Below, in pieces: positions 49,201-61,500 of a stretch of 64,000 bases of DNA. How positions within the stretch are numbered: the stretch's first letter is position 1; each line of letters starts with the position of its first letter. Source of the stretch: Numida meleagris (taxonomy: Eukaryota > Chordata > Aves > Galliformes > Numididae); assembly GCF_002078875.1 (NCBI RefSeq), contig NC_034411.1:38552150-38616149 (forward strand). Reading direction: 5' to 3'. The notes under the pieces are model-generated. The model had not been told where the DNA came from, ran no database searches, and saw nothing but the letters and a program-made list of their open reading frames with translations. Both the position numbers and the translations under genes were made by a program.

Positions 49201-51792
49201 GGACTTCAACAAGCTCTATAAGTGTTTGGCTGAGTGGCTACAAGTGAGGAAGGACTCGGCTTGACAGGAATTAATATATCTGTGGATACTGACAAGAGTT
49301 GTTGGATAAAGAAAGAAACTACCTCTCCACATCCACGAAAAGAGCAGGGGGAGATGGCTGAGAGCACCGCTGGGATCAGATGTGAGGTGGGAGAGCACCA
49401 GCGCTGTCAGCAAGATGTATTAAAAGGACTCTGAGGGATCAGTATAATGGCAGCTGATGTTCTCGGCATGGAGGCAGAGATTGTGTGGCAGAAGCTGTGA
49501 TACATCATGATCCCATCTTACTCTGTCAGTTAGAAAGAGTCGGGGAATAGATATAAAGCTGAATAAAGCCATAATGGTGTTGGGATTATTTGCAACACCT
49601 TGTATGAGACATCTGGTGATCTCCCCAGGGCTGGGACAGACCTCAGCAGTCTGGAGCAACACAACCCATTCGTACTCTCAGATGCACAAAATCCATCCAG
49701 AGTTAGTCTATTGGGGTTTGTGTCTTATCTGACAACATTTCTCCCACAGTTTTCATGTATAGCTCCTGAACAAATATGCAGTATGGACAACTGGAGTTGT
49801 CACAGGATGCAGCTATCATGGGTGTGAGAGAGCAGATAAAGAATTATCTTACCTTTAATAAAGAAGCAGATATGTAACTCGTTGCTAATGAGATTTGCTA
49901 CCCCTTAGAAAAAGACAGGTTCTCCTTGCTAACCTGTATCTGGGTGTTAGTGTCTCCAGCAGAACAGGGAGAGATACCTGAACAGAAATGCTGTATCTTT
50001 CAATAATATCTACAAGTGGAAAATGTCCTCAGTATGACAAAAATAGGAAATTGCTTAGGCAGAGTGTGATCACAAACTATTGCTAAACATTTTAGACTGC
50101 TTCTGGCAGCCCCGTATCACCTTCAGTACAGACTCTGGAGCATTCGCACTATGTTTTAGGTATCCAAAACCAAGGGAAAGACTAGGATTGATAAAGCTGC
50201 CACTGCACACAGTCCAAAAATAGAGCAGCTGAATGTAAGCTGGACTGAAACAATACAAAGGCATGGTAAGGCTCTGTAAAGACAAATTCACGACTTGAGG
50301 GACTCGGTAGAAATCCAGGATTGAACTGTGTGGTCACTTCTATTGGAAAGCCAGAAAGCAGAGGAAAATGTACCTCTTTGCAAAAGTATTGGATCTACTG
50401 AGACAGGCTGAACGTACAGGAAAACATAATACCCAGATTGCAGGGAAGGGGTATTTCTTTGTGAATGGCCCAGCTCTTCTCTGGAGCTGGTCTGCATGCA
50501 GAAAGCCAGTGATACTCTGCCTTGGCCACATGTGACAGAAGCTATCCAACATCTAACGGTCTGTTGCGTAGGACAACTAGAAAAAGAGCAGTGGAAACAC
50601 ACTGTTCTCCCCACCGTCCATGGGGAGTATCAGAATGCCTCTCCTCCCTCTGGATCTAGTTGTTATGGGCTGCCACTCAGACTGCTGGTGAGTGGAGTTT
50701 AGAGCAATGAGGTACTGTATCAGGCAGAATATCACGTGCCGTGGGAATACAGAGCTGTTTGCTTGCAGTCCATCCTCGGATTTATACCACAGCATCGCCA
50801 CCAAATGGCAAAGCCAAATCAGCGCCTAACATTCCTGAAATTCTATTAATGCCATAGAACATGAATCTCACAGAAAGCCCAGCTCAGTCTACTTACATTT
50901 TCTGATGTCTTGAGCACTAGCATCATTAATGTGACTAGCACCAATGGAAGGAATCACAGACAAACAGAAGAAGCAAGTGAAAGCCAAAGTCTCCTCTGAG
51001 TGATGAAATAAAGACCTCCCAGAACTACCTCCAGTTAGTATCAAACTATTTCCTCAGGACATATCACTCTCTGCAGTGCAAACTGTTTTCTTGAATAGAT
51101 AAATTCTTGCTCATGTAGTATGTTATTTGCAAACACGTATTTCCATGAAATCTCAAATACATTAACCTGCTGTGAACAGAAGACATGAAGACAGCAGTGA
51201 ATTATGCACTCTGCTGAGCTGATAGACAGGGCAAAAATCAAAGCAGAAGAAAAGGAGCAGTAACTATGCGAATAGATGCAATACCTGGGAACACACACTG
51301 CTGGAGAACAGAAGCAAAAGACAGTTGTCAGTGCTATCACAAATGTGAATGACGCGCTGGTTCCATGACCAAGCCCCTTCTATGTGTACATGGGATAGTG
51401 CATCCTCAGGATTGAAAGGACAGCTCCGTCAGATAAAGGAAGTAGTATGTTATCTACATAATGAGACAGATTCTAAGCATGTATATTTGTACATAGTGGC
51501 TTGGCATGTCAGCTTTCCTTGCCTCCTGCAAAGGGCAGGATGGGCGACATACTTGACCATCATGGAAGACCTTCGAGGTATCTGTGTAAATGCATATGAA
51601 TGTGAAGTTTTGCATCTCTGAAGACTGTAAAGATGGGGCGCTGATGGCAAGCTCTCCAGGCTTGAGCAGAGAGTGTCCACTAGCTTTGACTGCCAGGTCT
51701 GCAAAAAGTGCTGACTAAAAGAAGCCCACTTTGAGTCACTCCACAAGAGATGCAAGCCCCTGTGAAAAAGTGGCAGGAAGTCTGCTCATCTG
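37271..51792. other. Intergenic interval without a supported gene
   Basis: No exon pair, repeat family or RNA gene could be supported. GC-richer stretches with G runs lie at about 37540-37600 and 38090-38480. The AT-rich 44350-46490 stretch has no frame of 60 codons or more on either strand and contains repeated ATTCATTAAAG-type words at 45893-45934. Frames elsewhere (up to 153 codons) overlap each other in sense and antisense and look random. Confidence 0.55.
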
Positions 51793-51849
51793 ACGATTGG
51801 ACTGGATGATCTCAGTGGTCTTCTCCAACCTTAATAATTCTATGATTCC
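51793..51849 (+). mobile_element. CR1 3' terminal fragment, plus strand
   Basis: GACGATTGGACTGGATGATCTCAGTGG, TCTCCAACCTTAATAATTCTATGATTCC is the terminal segment of avian CR1, with the ATTCTATGATTC tail. Upstream sequence is not clearly CR1, so the copy is very short, or its 5' part is too diverged to see. Confidence 0.85.
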
Positions 51850-54800
51850 AGTCTGAAAAGAGCCTAAGCTCGCATCAACTTTATTTTCCGTCTGCTGTAA
51901 TAAAATCATCTCAGTGGTTTGAGAACTATTTGGAGAACCCGTTGTTATGGACCTTCTGCTAGGACCAAGGAGCGCTGGGGTGCTTGTGGGCTGGCAGAAT
52001 TAGGTGCCAGAAGGGCAGGTAGGAAGCGGTGTGTCATACCATGCTGCCAGCGTGCCTCTTGTGCCACGCTGTGCTCTTGCGGAGCATGGCACAGTGGGGC
52101 TCCCCAGTGCCTGCAGTTCTGTCCTGGCATTTCTGAAGCCCATTCTGATTACTGAAAGTACCACCAAAATTGTAGCTGCACTCCGCACTAATACTGTTTT
52201 TGCAGGCGTTGATATTTTACACAGAAAATTCAGGATGCTTCTGACCTGAATTATCTCTCGGGTGTTTAATGTCTATCTTGATATGCCAAAAGCAAGACAC
52301 AGAAGTTAGAGAGAGATAATATTTAGAGAATGAACCGGATAAAGCAAGATGTCAGGCCCCCAGCTTGCATCTCTTGGGATTACAGCAGACATTCCTGGAT
52401 CCTTGATGTCACTGCACTCATGGCAGGAAGCTGCTTCCTACAGGAGCTCTGCAGGGGCTTGCACTGAAGGAGGAAATATGGGCTGGAAAGTGCAATGTCT
52501 TTTCCCCCAGTACAGCTTTTGATAATGCAGGAATGATCGTCAGCTACCAGCTGCACACTGAATCAAAATGCTTGCCAATAAGTAAATAAAGAAATAAAAA
52601 TAAAAGAAGACAAAATACACTCCCTCCTCAGCAACTATTAAATGCAGAACAAAAGCAGCCACCGGCAGGTTTGTTAGTTAAGTAATTTTGTACTGACAAT
52701 GACGTCAGTCAGCTTTCAAGCAAAGCCTGAGCTCCACACTTACAAATCATGTATTCGTATTTCCTAAATCAAAGTCTTACATGATCTCACCTAAGTTTTT
52801 AGACACAAAATGTGGAGTCTAAACAATTCTGGTCCTATTTTTGCTGTGAACAGCTACAGTGCATCCGCAAGGGCTCACTGCATCAAATTTCCAGTGCTGC
52901 TTTCACATTGTGGTCTCCTTCCACCATCTGCTGGATTGTCTGTGTTTCTGCAGGAGTTGTCATTCAGAGAATTTATTTATTTGTATTTTAAGGGCCTCAT
53001 CATTTATTTTAATCTTCTCCCTTTCCCTCATCTCCCTCATTTCTCAGGTCTACTTTGCTACTTCTGAGGTCCTGAATGAATGGCAGCGTGAATAAATATT
53101 GCTGAGTCTTAATGAAATGTCATATCTTACCCCAGGTATTGCCAGATACAAGGGGTTGTTTGTTTTTGGTTTTGTTTTTTGTTGTTTTTTTATTTTTAAG
53201 AGAAAGGAAGAGTTTAATTTGCTGTTGCAAATATAAAAAACTCATATATTGGTATTTTTCTTTCTAACGTAAAAGAGCATTTTGCAGACAAAAGTAAGTT
53301 GTGTCCTATCTCTAAATGACTCTTTCCTATTTCTGTTATTCCATGGTGGCACGAACAGGATTTTGGCTTTACAAAGAATTACCAGGGGATGGGAAATGCT
53401 GAATTCCCCTTCCATACACATCTGCATGTGCACACATCCCAACTCTATTTTTAGGTTTGTTTTTCAGATCAATGGCATATTTTAGCCGGCCTTACAGTCC
53501 AGAATATGGAAGTTGTTGGTGTTAATGCATTCAGTGTCAAAAGCTATGCAGCAACACTGGCGGTCAGGACAGCTTTGGTGCAGGAGGGAATCTATCAGAA
53601 AGGAATGGAAAGAACGTGGATTTCAGCCTGGTAGTGATGCTGTGTCAAGCGCACTCTTACTACTATACCTCGCCTGAGGACTTATATGCAGAGCTAACAA
53701 AAAGTCGGGCGTTTTCTCTGTGGCTTTTGTTTTCATCATGTTTTTCCAAGGACAAGTCTGCACTGGGATCTGTAAAAAACGTGTTTTTTTTTTTTAAGCA
53801 CAGCTGGTAGAGAACTGTCAGAGGTCTCTAGAGTGGGTTTACAAATGTAACTCCAATGTGACTGTGTATTATAAAATCGGTTTCCCACAAAGAAGATTGT
53901 GAGATCTCCAAAGAAACAGCTTTTCTCAGCATTTATATATGTAGTAATTTCAATGGAAACCAGAGGGAACTGGACTAATGTTAAACACTTCTGGAAAAGG
54001 CCATCTCTACCCGCTTTCTTTTTTTTTTTCTCTCTCTCTTTTTATTTCTTTTTTTTTTAAAGAAAGCAAGGTTTATTTTTTTTACCATACAGTGCTACAA
54101 ATCCACAGAGGGAATTTCCAATAACTATTTGACAGTGAATTAAAAAAAAAAAAAAGAAAGAAAGAACCAATTATGTGCCTTGGCAGGAGATGTATGAGGA
54201 ATAAAACATCTGAAGATTAATATCTGAAATATGGATTGTTATTTTGGATGCCTCTGTTTTTGGGCAGCTGGTGGAAGGTAGCCATACTTTCACAAAATGA
54301 TTCAGCTTCTGAATGCTGGGTCCCTTTACAGTGATTCTACTGTCCACATGCTGACGACTAGTTATTTTTGGTTTTCAATTTGTGTAACTATTGTGGTACA
54401 CTTTCCTGAGTGTAAAAAAATGGTAACAAGTGCTTCAGCAGTGTGCTTGGAGGCTTCCTGTGTTGCTGCCTATAAAATGCTTCGAATGAACTCTAATGGA
54501 GGACCTCACAGATGTGTAGAAGGCCACTAGAAACACTTTTACAAGGTTGAGATTTAAGGGGTGAAGCAATGCTGTGGCAATATGACAAATGACTCTTTTT
54601 TATTATTCCTGTATAAAGGGCAGGAAAAGGACCAAAATTAGACCTGCAAAGCCAAGTTCAAAACTATAGCAAAACCCCCTGTCTTTATAATGAGATTGTA
54701 AAAGAGATGTGTTCCTAAAAATGAGCTGATCTCGGGGTTTGTCCTTTGATCCCACTGTCTTTAAAGTACATTGCAAAAACTGAAGAGATTGTAACCTCTC

Positions 54801-57800
54801 GGAAAAGCTTTTACAAGAGCCCTTCTCTGACTTTGAAGATACCCTGCAATCAATTAAGAAGGCCCTAAATGATGTTGGAGTGAGTCAGGAATTTTGCAGA
54901 ATAACTGGCAAGCTTCCACTTAGAGAGAATCACTGGGAATATGAGAAAGCAGGGAGGATTAGCTGACCCCATTAAAGACAACAGCATTAGGAGCTGTTTT
55001 CCAAACACCAGTGCTTCTTGCCTAATGCTTTCAAAGCTGCTGTTCTCAGCTAAATTGATGAGTTGCCTTGTCTTTATTTTTAGTATAGGAAATTCAGAAT
55101 AAACTTGGAAGAACTTCTCAGAAGTCAAATGTAGAATTCAAAATGTTAAAAGCACATCTTGATACAGCTGACTTTTGCTTTTTCCTTGTGAAATTAGTTA
55201 AGATGGTGTAATCTAAAGTGCTATGGAACATGAGGAAGAACATTTTAAACCTGTTTTTCCCTTGCTTTACAGTGATGTAAAAGACTGCCAGAAGTGGAAG
55301 GCAGCAGTAGTCTGAGTCTTTCAAGACCAAACTTCCCACTAAGGAAATAATTTTGCTTTCAACCAGTGCCTTTCTCCACTGATCTGAAAATGAAAGATAA
55401 CTTTTGGTAGAAAGCTATCTCCACGCTTCTAGAAGGGATAACAGCTCACCAGTGAAAAGCCATTCACTTATGCTGCATTTTCTTAAGCCAAGGCACCAGA
55501 AAACACTTCCTACTCAGTTTTTGGAAAATACACTAAGTTCTGAACTTTCATATTTGCAAATAAGGATACCTAAGAGTTGTAAGAAAAGTGAAAGCTCCCT
55601 CCCTGTGCCCTCTCTTTTTTCTTTCTTTCCATCCTCTCCAAAATAAAATGGCATTTTGCTCTGTTCTCACTGAAATAAGCAAGATCTGAATTGGACCCTG
55701 AGGTTTGGTTGCACCTGGGATTTTTTTAATCTTCCCTCCTGTGGTCAGGCTCAGTAACGTCACCAAAGGCTCCCAGGGTTGCAGCTAGCAGATATTCATG
55801 TAGGAGTCACAAAGTATTTTCCCCACTACCGCAGATCCTCTTGTCCGGTTCATTATCAGTAGAATCCACTGTACATTAAAATCCAGTACAGCAAAACACT
55901 CAGGCATGTACTTAGAATAATCTAATGTTTACATGATTTGCTGGATGAAGACGTGTAGGTAAAGACTGTTACAAAGAAACAACGTGATGCCACATAGATA
56001 TTTTCTCAACTGTCACATTTCTTCCAGATCTATACACACTTCTCAGGCTGAAGGCTGGAGAAGCGTGGATTATGCCCATTATAACAGCCCTTTTACTTCC
56101 CTATTGAGCCAATAGTAAAATCTATTTAAGCTTTACCATCTGGTTCTGAGTCCTGGCAAAGGGGAGAGGTCAAAAATGAATGGTGTAGCCCACAGCTGAA
56201 TGGAAAGTCCTAAACTTTTTTTGAAAAAAAGAAGGCAAACAGGGTCAACAAATGGGAAAATAGGCTGTGACTGGGAAGCTTTTTAATTCCAGTCTGTGCA
56301 GCAAATGATCTTCAGCTACATGAAGTAGATAAAAAATGACTACAGATTTCAGCAGTGCCCTGTTGAGCAGGTTAGCAAAATAAAGACCGATGGCAAAGGA
56401 TTATATCTAATTCTTTCTCTTAATTCATCTTTTCCAGATCGTTCCACTGCACTCAGTACAACTCAAGATTTACCAGCTTAACTTCCCCAGTTACCTTTGC
56501 TCTTATACCTTTCCTTTTCCCTTCCTTTCTTTTTCTCTGCAGTCACTCGCTTGTCACCAGAAAAAAAGGTGGAAGGCACACGTCAGTGACAACAGCACCA
56601 TCTTCTGTCTGCAGAGATTATGAAGCCTGCATTCACGCTTGCCCGAGTACTCCAGAGATGGGGCTGGTTGAGACTCCTCGATCTACAGCTGGATCTTGAA
56701 CTCTTCATGAGCTTGAGTGTCTGAACAAGTCTGATTGTATGTGGGGAAGCGTGGGTGTATGAAAAGCTACAAAAGCTTCAGCTCTCATACCACTTATCCC
56801 TGGAGCAACCTTTTCATCTGCCTTTTATTATCCTCCCCACAAAAACTCAGTTGCAAAACTTAGACTACATTTTCCTTCCCTGTGGCTTGATATATTGCCA
56901 TTTTAGGATTTATTATAATTATTATTATTTGCTTCTTGCAATTAGTGTTATCCTTCTCTACCCATATTACTGCACTGACTGTCATTAGGGGTGTAGGAGG
57001 CAATCTTTTTTGTCTTAGGAAATTTGCAGCCCAAATGGATAAAAAGATAAGCACAGTCAGGGGACCACCTTATTAGTTCACATAGATAGCCTAGAATTTG
57101 TGTCAGTATTAAAACAAAGCCAAGTTTGTGGAATGAGAGAGGAAAACTGGGTGGTATTTAGCATGGATAAAAACACGAAGCATGAAGATGCTTGCTTGAA
57201 AGTCCAATACACGGACAATTAGGACTGGCAGCATTGGGTGTGTGAAAGACAATGGCTTGGTATTAGATAGGAGGATGAGAAACTACAAAGTCAAATATTA
57301 TTTTGGATATTTGTGGAGTTACAAAGCAAGGGATAACTAGAAGAAGGGGATGCTGCAAATGGCTGAGCATACTATGCCAGATTTCCTTAACTGGAAACTT
57401 TAGTGAGAGCAAATCTTGCTGACTGCAGGAAACTTGGTCAGTGAGGGTCTGAAATGGAACTGGAGCAGACAAACTCCATACTCACTGTAAATGGGAAGTA
57501 AGTTCAGAAATGAAAGGGAGGAGGGAGAGAAGGTGGTAGCTGAGGAGACAGGCTGAATCTCATTTTAAAGGAGGAAAGATTAAAATATACTTGCATTGCA
57601 ACCCAAAAGAGCCAGAAGAAAGGTTTAGAAGCAATGTAGAGGAGGAAATGAAACAGGATTGTGAGGATCAGGAGATAAAAGCACAGCCACATTACAGAAA
57701 TGATCTGACCACCTGCTTGGCTAGACATTATTTATTTTCTCTTCCAGTTGGAACACTTCTGTCTCTATCCCTCTTAGCCAGGGGTTCAAGGACTGAAGAA

Positions 57801-58265
57801 CAACCTGATCTATGTGAGGTGGCTTTCTTCTTTCCCTCTCTCATCCCTTGTAACTCTTTTTCCTATCCCCTGGCAGACAGCAGGAGTTTCTCGTTTACTA
57901 ATGCTTTCTAGTGCATTTCTAGTGTTTTCACTTCTACCCATCTTGTTCAGCTTCATCTAAACTTAGAAGATATGCACATGGAACCCACTCGTGAGGAGCT
58001 CTGGACATGACATCCACCCAGCAGGAAGCTGTGTCTTCTATATCCCCTTCAGCCTCTCTGGCCTCAGAAACCAGTGTGGCTGCCCAGACAGAGCTCCCAG
58101 GAAACATGCAGCCACCCAGGTCTAGGGTTGCAGAGTGTGCCTGAACTCTGGAACGTGATGGACAAGCAAATGATGATCCAGGTTGGAGGGGTTGCTCTAG
58201 GGCTTGTCAGCCTGTCCTCTGTATCACCGTCACTTTCATCAAGAATAATAGAAAGGCAATTGTCA
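51850..58265. other. AT-rich intergenic interval, no gene seen
   Basis: Contains simple T-rich tracts at about 53158-53200 and 54018-54060 and an A-rich tract at about 54139-54165. No supported exon. The frames present are short and overlap on both strands. Confidence 0.55.
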
Positions 58266-58430
58266 GAGAACCACAAAATATCTCAGTCTGGAAGGGGCTC
58301 ACCAGGATCATAGATTCCAACCCCTGAATCCACATAGGAACACCCAAAACCCAAACTCTATGTCTGAGAGAGTTGTCCAAATGCTCCTTGAACTCTAGCA
58401 GCTTGGGGCCATGGCCATTTCCCTGGGGAA
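58266..58430 (-). mobile_element. CR1 LINE 3' fragment, minus strand
   Basis: The plus strand reads AACCACAAAATATCTCAGTCTGGAAGGGGCTCACCAGGATCATAGATTCCAACCCC, then AATGCTCCTTGAACTC, then AGCAGCTTGGGGCCATGGCCATTTCCCTGGGGAA. This is the CR1 subfamily whose reverse complement has CTGGCAGCTTGGGGCCATGACC. It is a short, 5'-truncated copy. Confidence 0.88.
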
Positions 58431-59369
58431 TATTACTGCTGCCGTTGTTAAAACACTGTTAATACTAAGCATAAATTTTGCTATTTATGTACCAACTAGA
58501 TAATTACATATTAATGAATGCCTTTCTGGTGTATTCAGCACTAGTCAGAAAAAGAGAATATTTCTTTTCATGACCCCTACTGTTCCTTTCTTTCTCTTAA
58601 CTCCATATTCACCTTTCTGATTTTTTTTTCCTGCCCTTTAGCTTTCTGCATCACACTCAGATACTCCCTAGTCTAACTTCTTGTGATCTGAATTCCTCAC
58701 TCGTCTGATTCGATAATCTGCAGTAATATAGTTCAAATGTAAATGCTGCGTTTCAGTTGATAAGATTTTGCACCCGTAGAATAAAAAGGAAGGCAAGGTA
58801 GAATTCAGACAATAATAGAGAACAACAAAGCACCCGCTATTTTATTGTTTTGATTAGTACCCATTGTACAGACATTTAAAGCTTAATTTAGGTCCTGCAT
58901 ATGCCTGGAACTTCTGGGGACTTATTCAAGCCCGATAAAAGAAGTGCCGACAATACATCTTGACTGCATGCTTTAGGTAACAAAGGGAAGAATTACTAAA
59001 GACATCAAGAGCAACTGGATAAGCAAACAAAACATGTTATAGCTTAGAAGAGGTTTCAGCTGCTAGCATTCTGTTCAGTTATTTCATACATTCTGTCGCT
59101 CCTCTTCTGCAAACTGTTTTTGTGCGAGTGAAACAAGGTACAGTGTTTGACTTTACATTTAATTGTATCACTTTGAATTGTTTTTGTGATCTTTTTCTGG
59201 AGTTGGTATTTTAATTGGAACTAAACATGTGCAAAGTGTTAAGGAGTACAGAAACATTATTAACAAGCAGGATTAAAATTTGTTCCTTTTCCCACACAGG
59301 TAGACTTGTGTTCTGCCATGGTCATGTGGACAGGTCTCAACAATTAGAGAATGCCTGTTTTATAAATGA
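58431..59369. other. AT-rich spacer, no gene seen
   Basis: Noncoding sequence between two CR1 copies, with no frame of useful length on either strand. Confidence 0.6.
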
Positions 59370-60392
59370 TCATTTGAAGCTGGCAGCCCATGGCTTCAAT
59401 AGGTGTGTTCTCTACTGGATAAAAAACTGGCTGGAGGACCAAGCCCAGAGAGTGGTGGTGGATGGAGTTAAATCCAGCTGGTGACCAGTCCCGAGTGGTG
59501 TTCCCCAGGGGTCAGTCCTGGGGCCTCTCCTGTTTAATAGCTTTATCGATGATCTGAACAAGGGGATTAAGTGCACCCTCAGTAAGTTTGCAGGCGACAC
59601 TGAGTTGGGGGAAGCGTTGATCTGCCTGAGGGTAGGAAGGCCTGACAGGCTGGATTGCTGGGCTGAGGCCACTGGGATGAAGTTCAACATGACCAAATGC
59701 CAGGTCCTGCACTTTGGCCACAACAACCTCCATGCATCACTGTAGGCTTGTGGCAGAGTAGCTGGAAGCCTGCATGGAGGAAAAGGATCTGGGGTTGTTA
59801 GTTGACAGCTGGCTGAATGAGCCAGCAGTGTGCCCAGGTGGCCAAGAATGCCAGTGGCATCCTGGCTTGTATCAGAAATAGCGCAGCCAGCAGGAGCAGG
59901 GAGGTGATCTTCCTCCTGTACTCAGCTCTGCTGAGGCCACACCTCAAGTACTGTTTTCAATTTTGAATCCCTCACTACAAGAAAGACATTGAGGCCCTTG
60001 AGCACGTCCAGAGAAGCGCAACTAAGCTGGTGAAGGATCTGGAGCACAAGTCTTAAGGGGAGTGGCTGAGGGAGCTGGGATTGTTCAGTCTGGAGAAGAG
60101 GAGGCTCGGGGGTGACCTTATTGCTCTGCAGCTCCCTGAAAGCCAGTTGTGGTGAGGTGGGGGTTGGCCTCTTCTGGCAGGTAATGGCAATAGGACAAGA
60201 AGTAATTGGTTTAGGTAGCACCGGGGGAGGTTCAAGTTGGATATTAGGAAGCATTTCTTCTCAGTAGTGAAGCATTGGCACAGGGAGGTGGTGGAGTCAG
60301 TGTCCCTGCAAGCGTTCAAGAAACATGGAGATGTTGGCAAGGAGGGACGTGCTAGTGGGCACGGTGGGGATAGGCTGTCGGTTGCACCTGCT
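59370..60392 (+). mobile_element. CR1 LINE fragment, about 1 kb, reverse-transcriptase C-terminus to near the 3' end
   Basis: Plus-strand CR1 with familiar landmarks: GGAGTTAAATCCAGCTGGTGACCAGTC, GTGTTCCCCAGGGGTCAGTCCTGGGGCCTCTCCTGTTTAAT, GATGATCTGAACAAGGGGATTAAGTGCACCCTCAGTAAGTTTGCAGG, then GGAGCAGGGAGGTGATCTTCCTCCTGTACTCAG, and TGGATATTAGGAAGCATTTCTTCTCAG. Stops and frameshifts kill the frame. The terminal 3' tail is missing: the element stops around GATAGGCTGTCGGTTG at about 60385, directly against the TARBP1 promoter sequence. Reverse-strand frames in this region are antisense artefacts. Confidence 0.95.
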
Positions 60393-60419
60393 GACTTGAC
60401 CGGCAATCCGCCCTGACAC

Positions 60420-60558
60420 CGGCTCACGGAGATATCCCACCTCCCCTACCTCCTCAGCGGGGCGCGGTCATTGGGAGCGGCACGCACCTCCCGCTGGGCC
60501 CCGCCCCGGCCCCGCCCGCGCCTGCGCAGAGCTGTGCGGAGAGGCGCCCCCGCCCGCG
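60420..60558 (+). promoter_or_regulatory. TARBP1: TARBP1 CpG-island promoter and 5'UTR (inferred)
   Basis: Lies between the CR1 end and the start codon. No TATA box is visible. Seen: a reverse CCAAT (ATTGG at 60470-60474); Sp1-type GC boxes (GCCCCGCCCCGG at 60498-60509 and CCCGCCCGCG after it); and CGCGCCTGCGCA at 60517-60528, one base off the NRF1 palindrome. The transcription start is not defined by the sequence; about 60500-60540 is likely. Confidence 0.7.
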
Positions 60559-61500
60559 ATGGAGGTGGTGCTGGCGGACACGCTGCTCGCCCGCGGCGGA
60601 GATCCCGGCGCGCTGTTGCGGGCCGTGTGCGCGCCGCTCTCCGCCGATCGCGCGGAGGCGCTGCGCCTCCTGCTCCAGCGCCTGGCCGCCGGCGGGGAGC
60701 GGGGCGAGGCGGAAGGCGAGGCGCTGCGGCGGGCGGCCTGGGAGGTGGCGCTGGAGCGGTGCCGGCCGCTGCTGCGCCTCGGGGAGGGGGCGGCGGGCGG
60801 CGCGGAGCGGCTGCGGCTGGGCCGGGCGGCGCGGGGCGCGCTGCGGCACTGCGTGCAGCTCTGCGGGGCGCCGCTGGCCGCCCGCCTGGCCCGCGACGCG
60901 CTGGCCGAGCTCGCGGACGGCGGGCCGGGCGCGGAGGCTGCGGTGGAGGCGCTGGCGGCGGCGGCGCCGCGGCTGGAGGAGCCGGCGCTGGTGGCGCGGT
61001 GCGCGGCGGTCGCGCTGGCGCTGGTGCGGGAGGAGGGCGAAGGCGAGGCGGCGGCCGCGCTCGTGGCCGGGCGGCTGCTGCCGGCGCTGGGCGGCAACGG
61101 GCTGGCGCTGGGCCGAGTGTGGGACGGGCTGCTGGGCGGCGGGCCGGCGCCGCGGGCCGGGCGGGCGCTGCTGGCGCTGAGCGCGCTGGCCGACGCGCTG
61201 CTGCCGCGGGGCCCGGGAGCGGCGCTGGACGCGCGGCTGTGCCCCCGCTTCTGGCGGCTGGTGCAGGAGGGGCTGACCGAGCGGGACGGGCTGTGCCGGA
61301 AGAGGGCCCGCTACCTGCTGAAGCGCGCCGTGGACCTCAGCGGCGGCCAGGCCTCCTGCCTGCGCTGCCCTCCGGACGGCCCAGACGGTACGGCACCGTG
61401 CCGCGCTCAGCGTCTGCGTGACCCGGCCCTGTAGGGCTTTCGCCCCTGTCCTTCGTCCCTGCCTCGCCTCGGGAAACTGACGTGGTGGGGCTGGGGGCGG
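60440..61500. other. CpG island over TARBP1 promoter and exon 1
   Basis: Extremely GC-rich with dense CpG from the promoter through the whole first coding exon, fading at about 61450. Several other frames stay open here only because of the composition. Confidence 0.9.

Noticed and set aside
57780..57795. GGTTCAAG-type words resembling a tRNA B box (also near 14252 and 60232)
   Set aside because: No matching A box or cloverleaf at the right spacing; the last lies inside CR1.
59922..60427. Minus-strand frames of 110 and 124 codons upstream of TARBP1
   Set aside because: Antisense of the CR1 3' region; this pattern recurs wherever CR1 occurs.
60471..61421. 316-codon Gly/Ala/Arg-rich plus-strand frame and minus-strand frames over TARBP1 exon 1
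   Set aside because: Composition artefacts; only the frame starting at 60559 joins in phase to exons 2 and 3 and matches the family.
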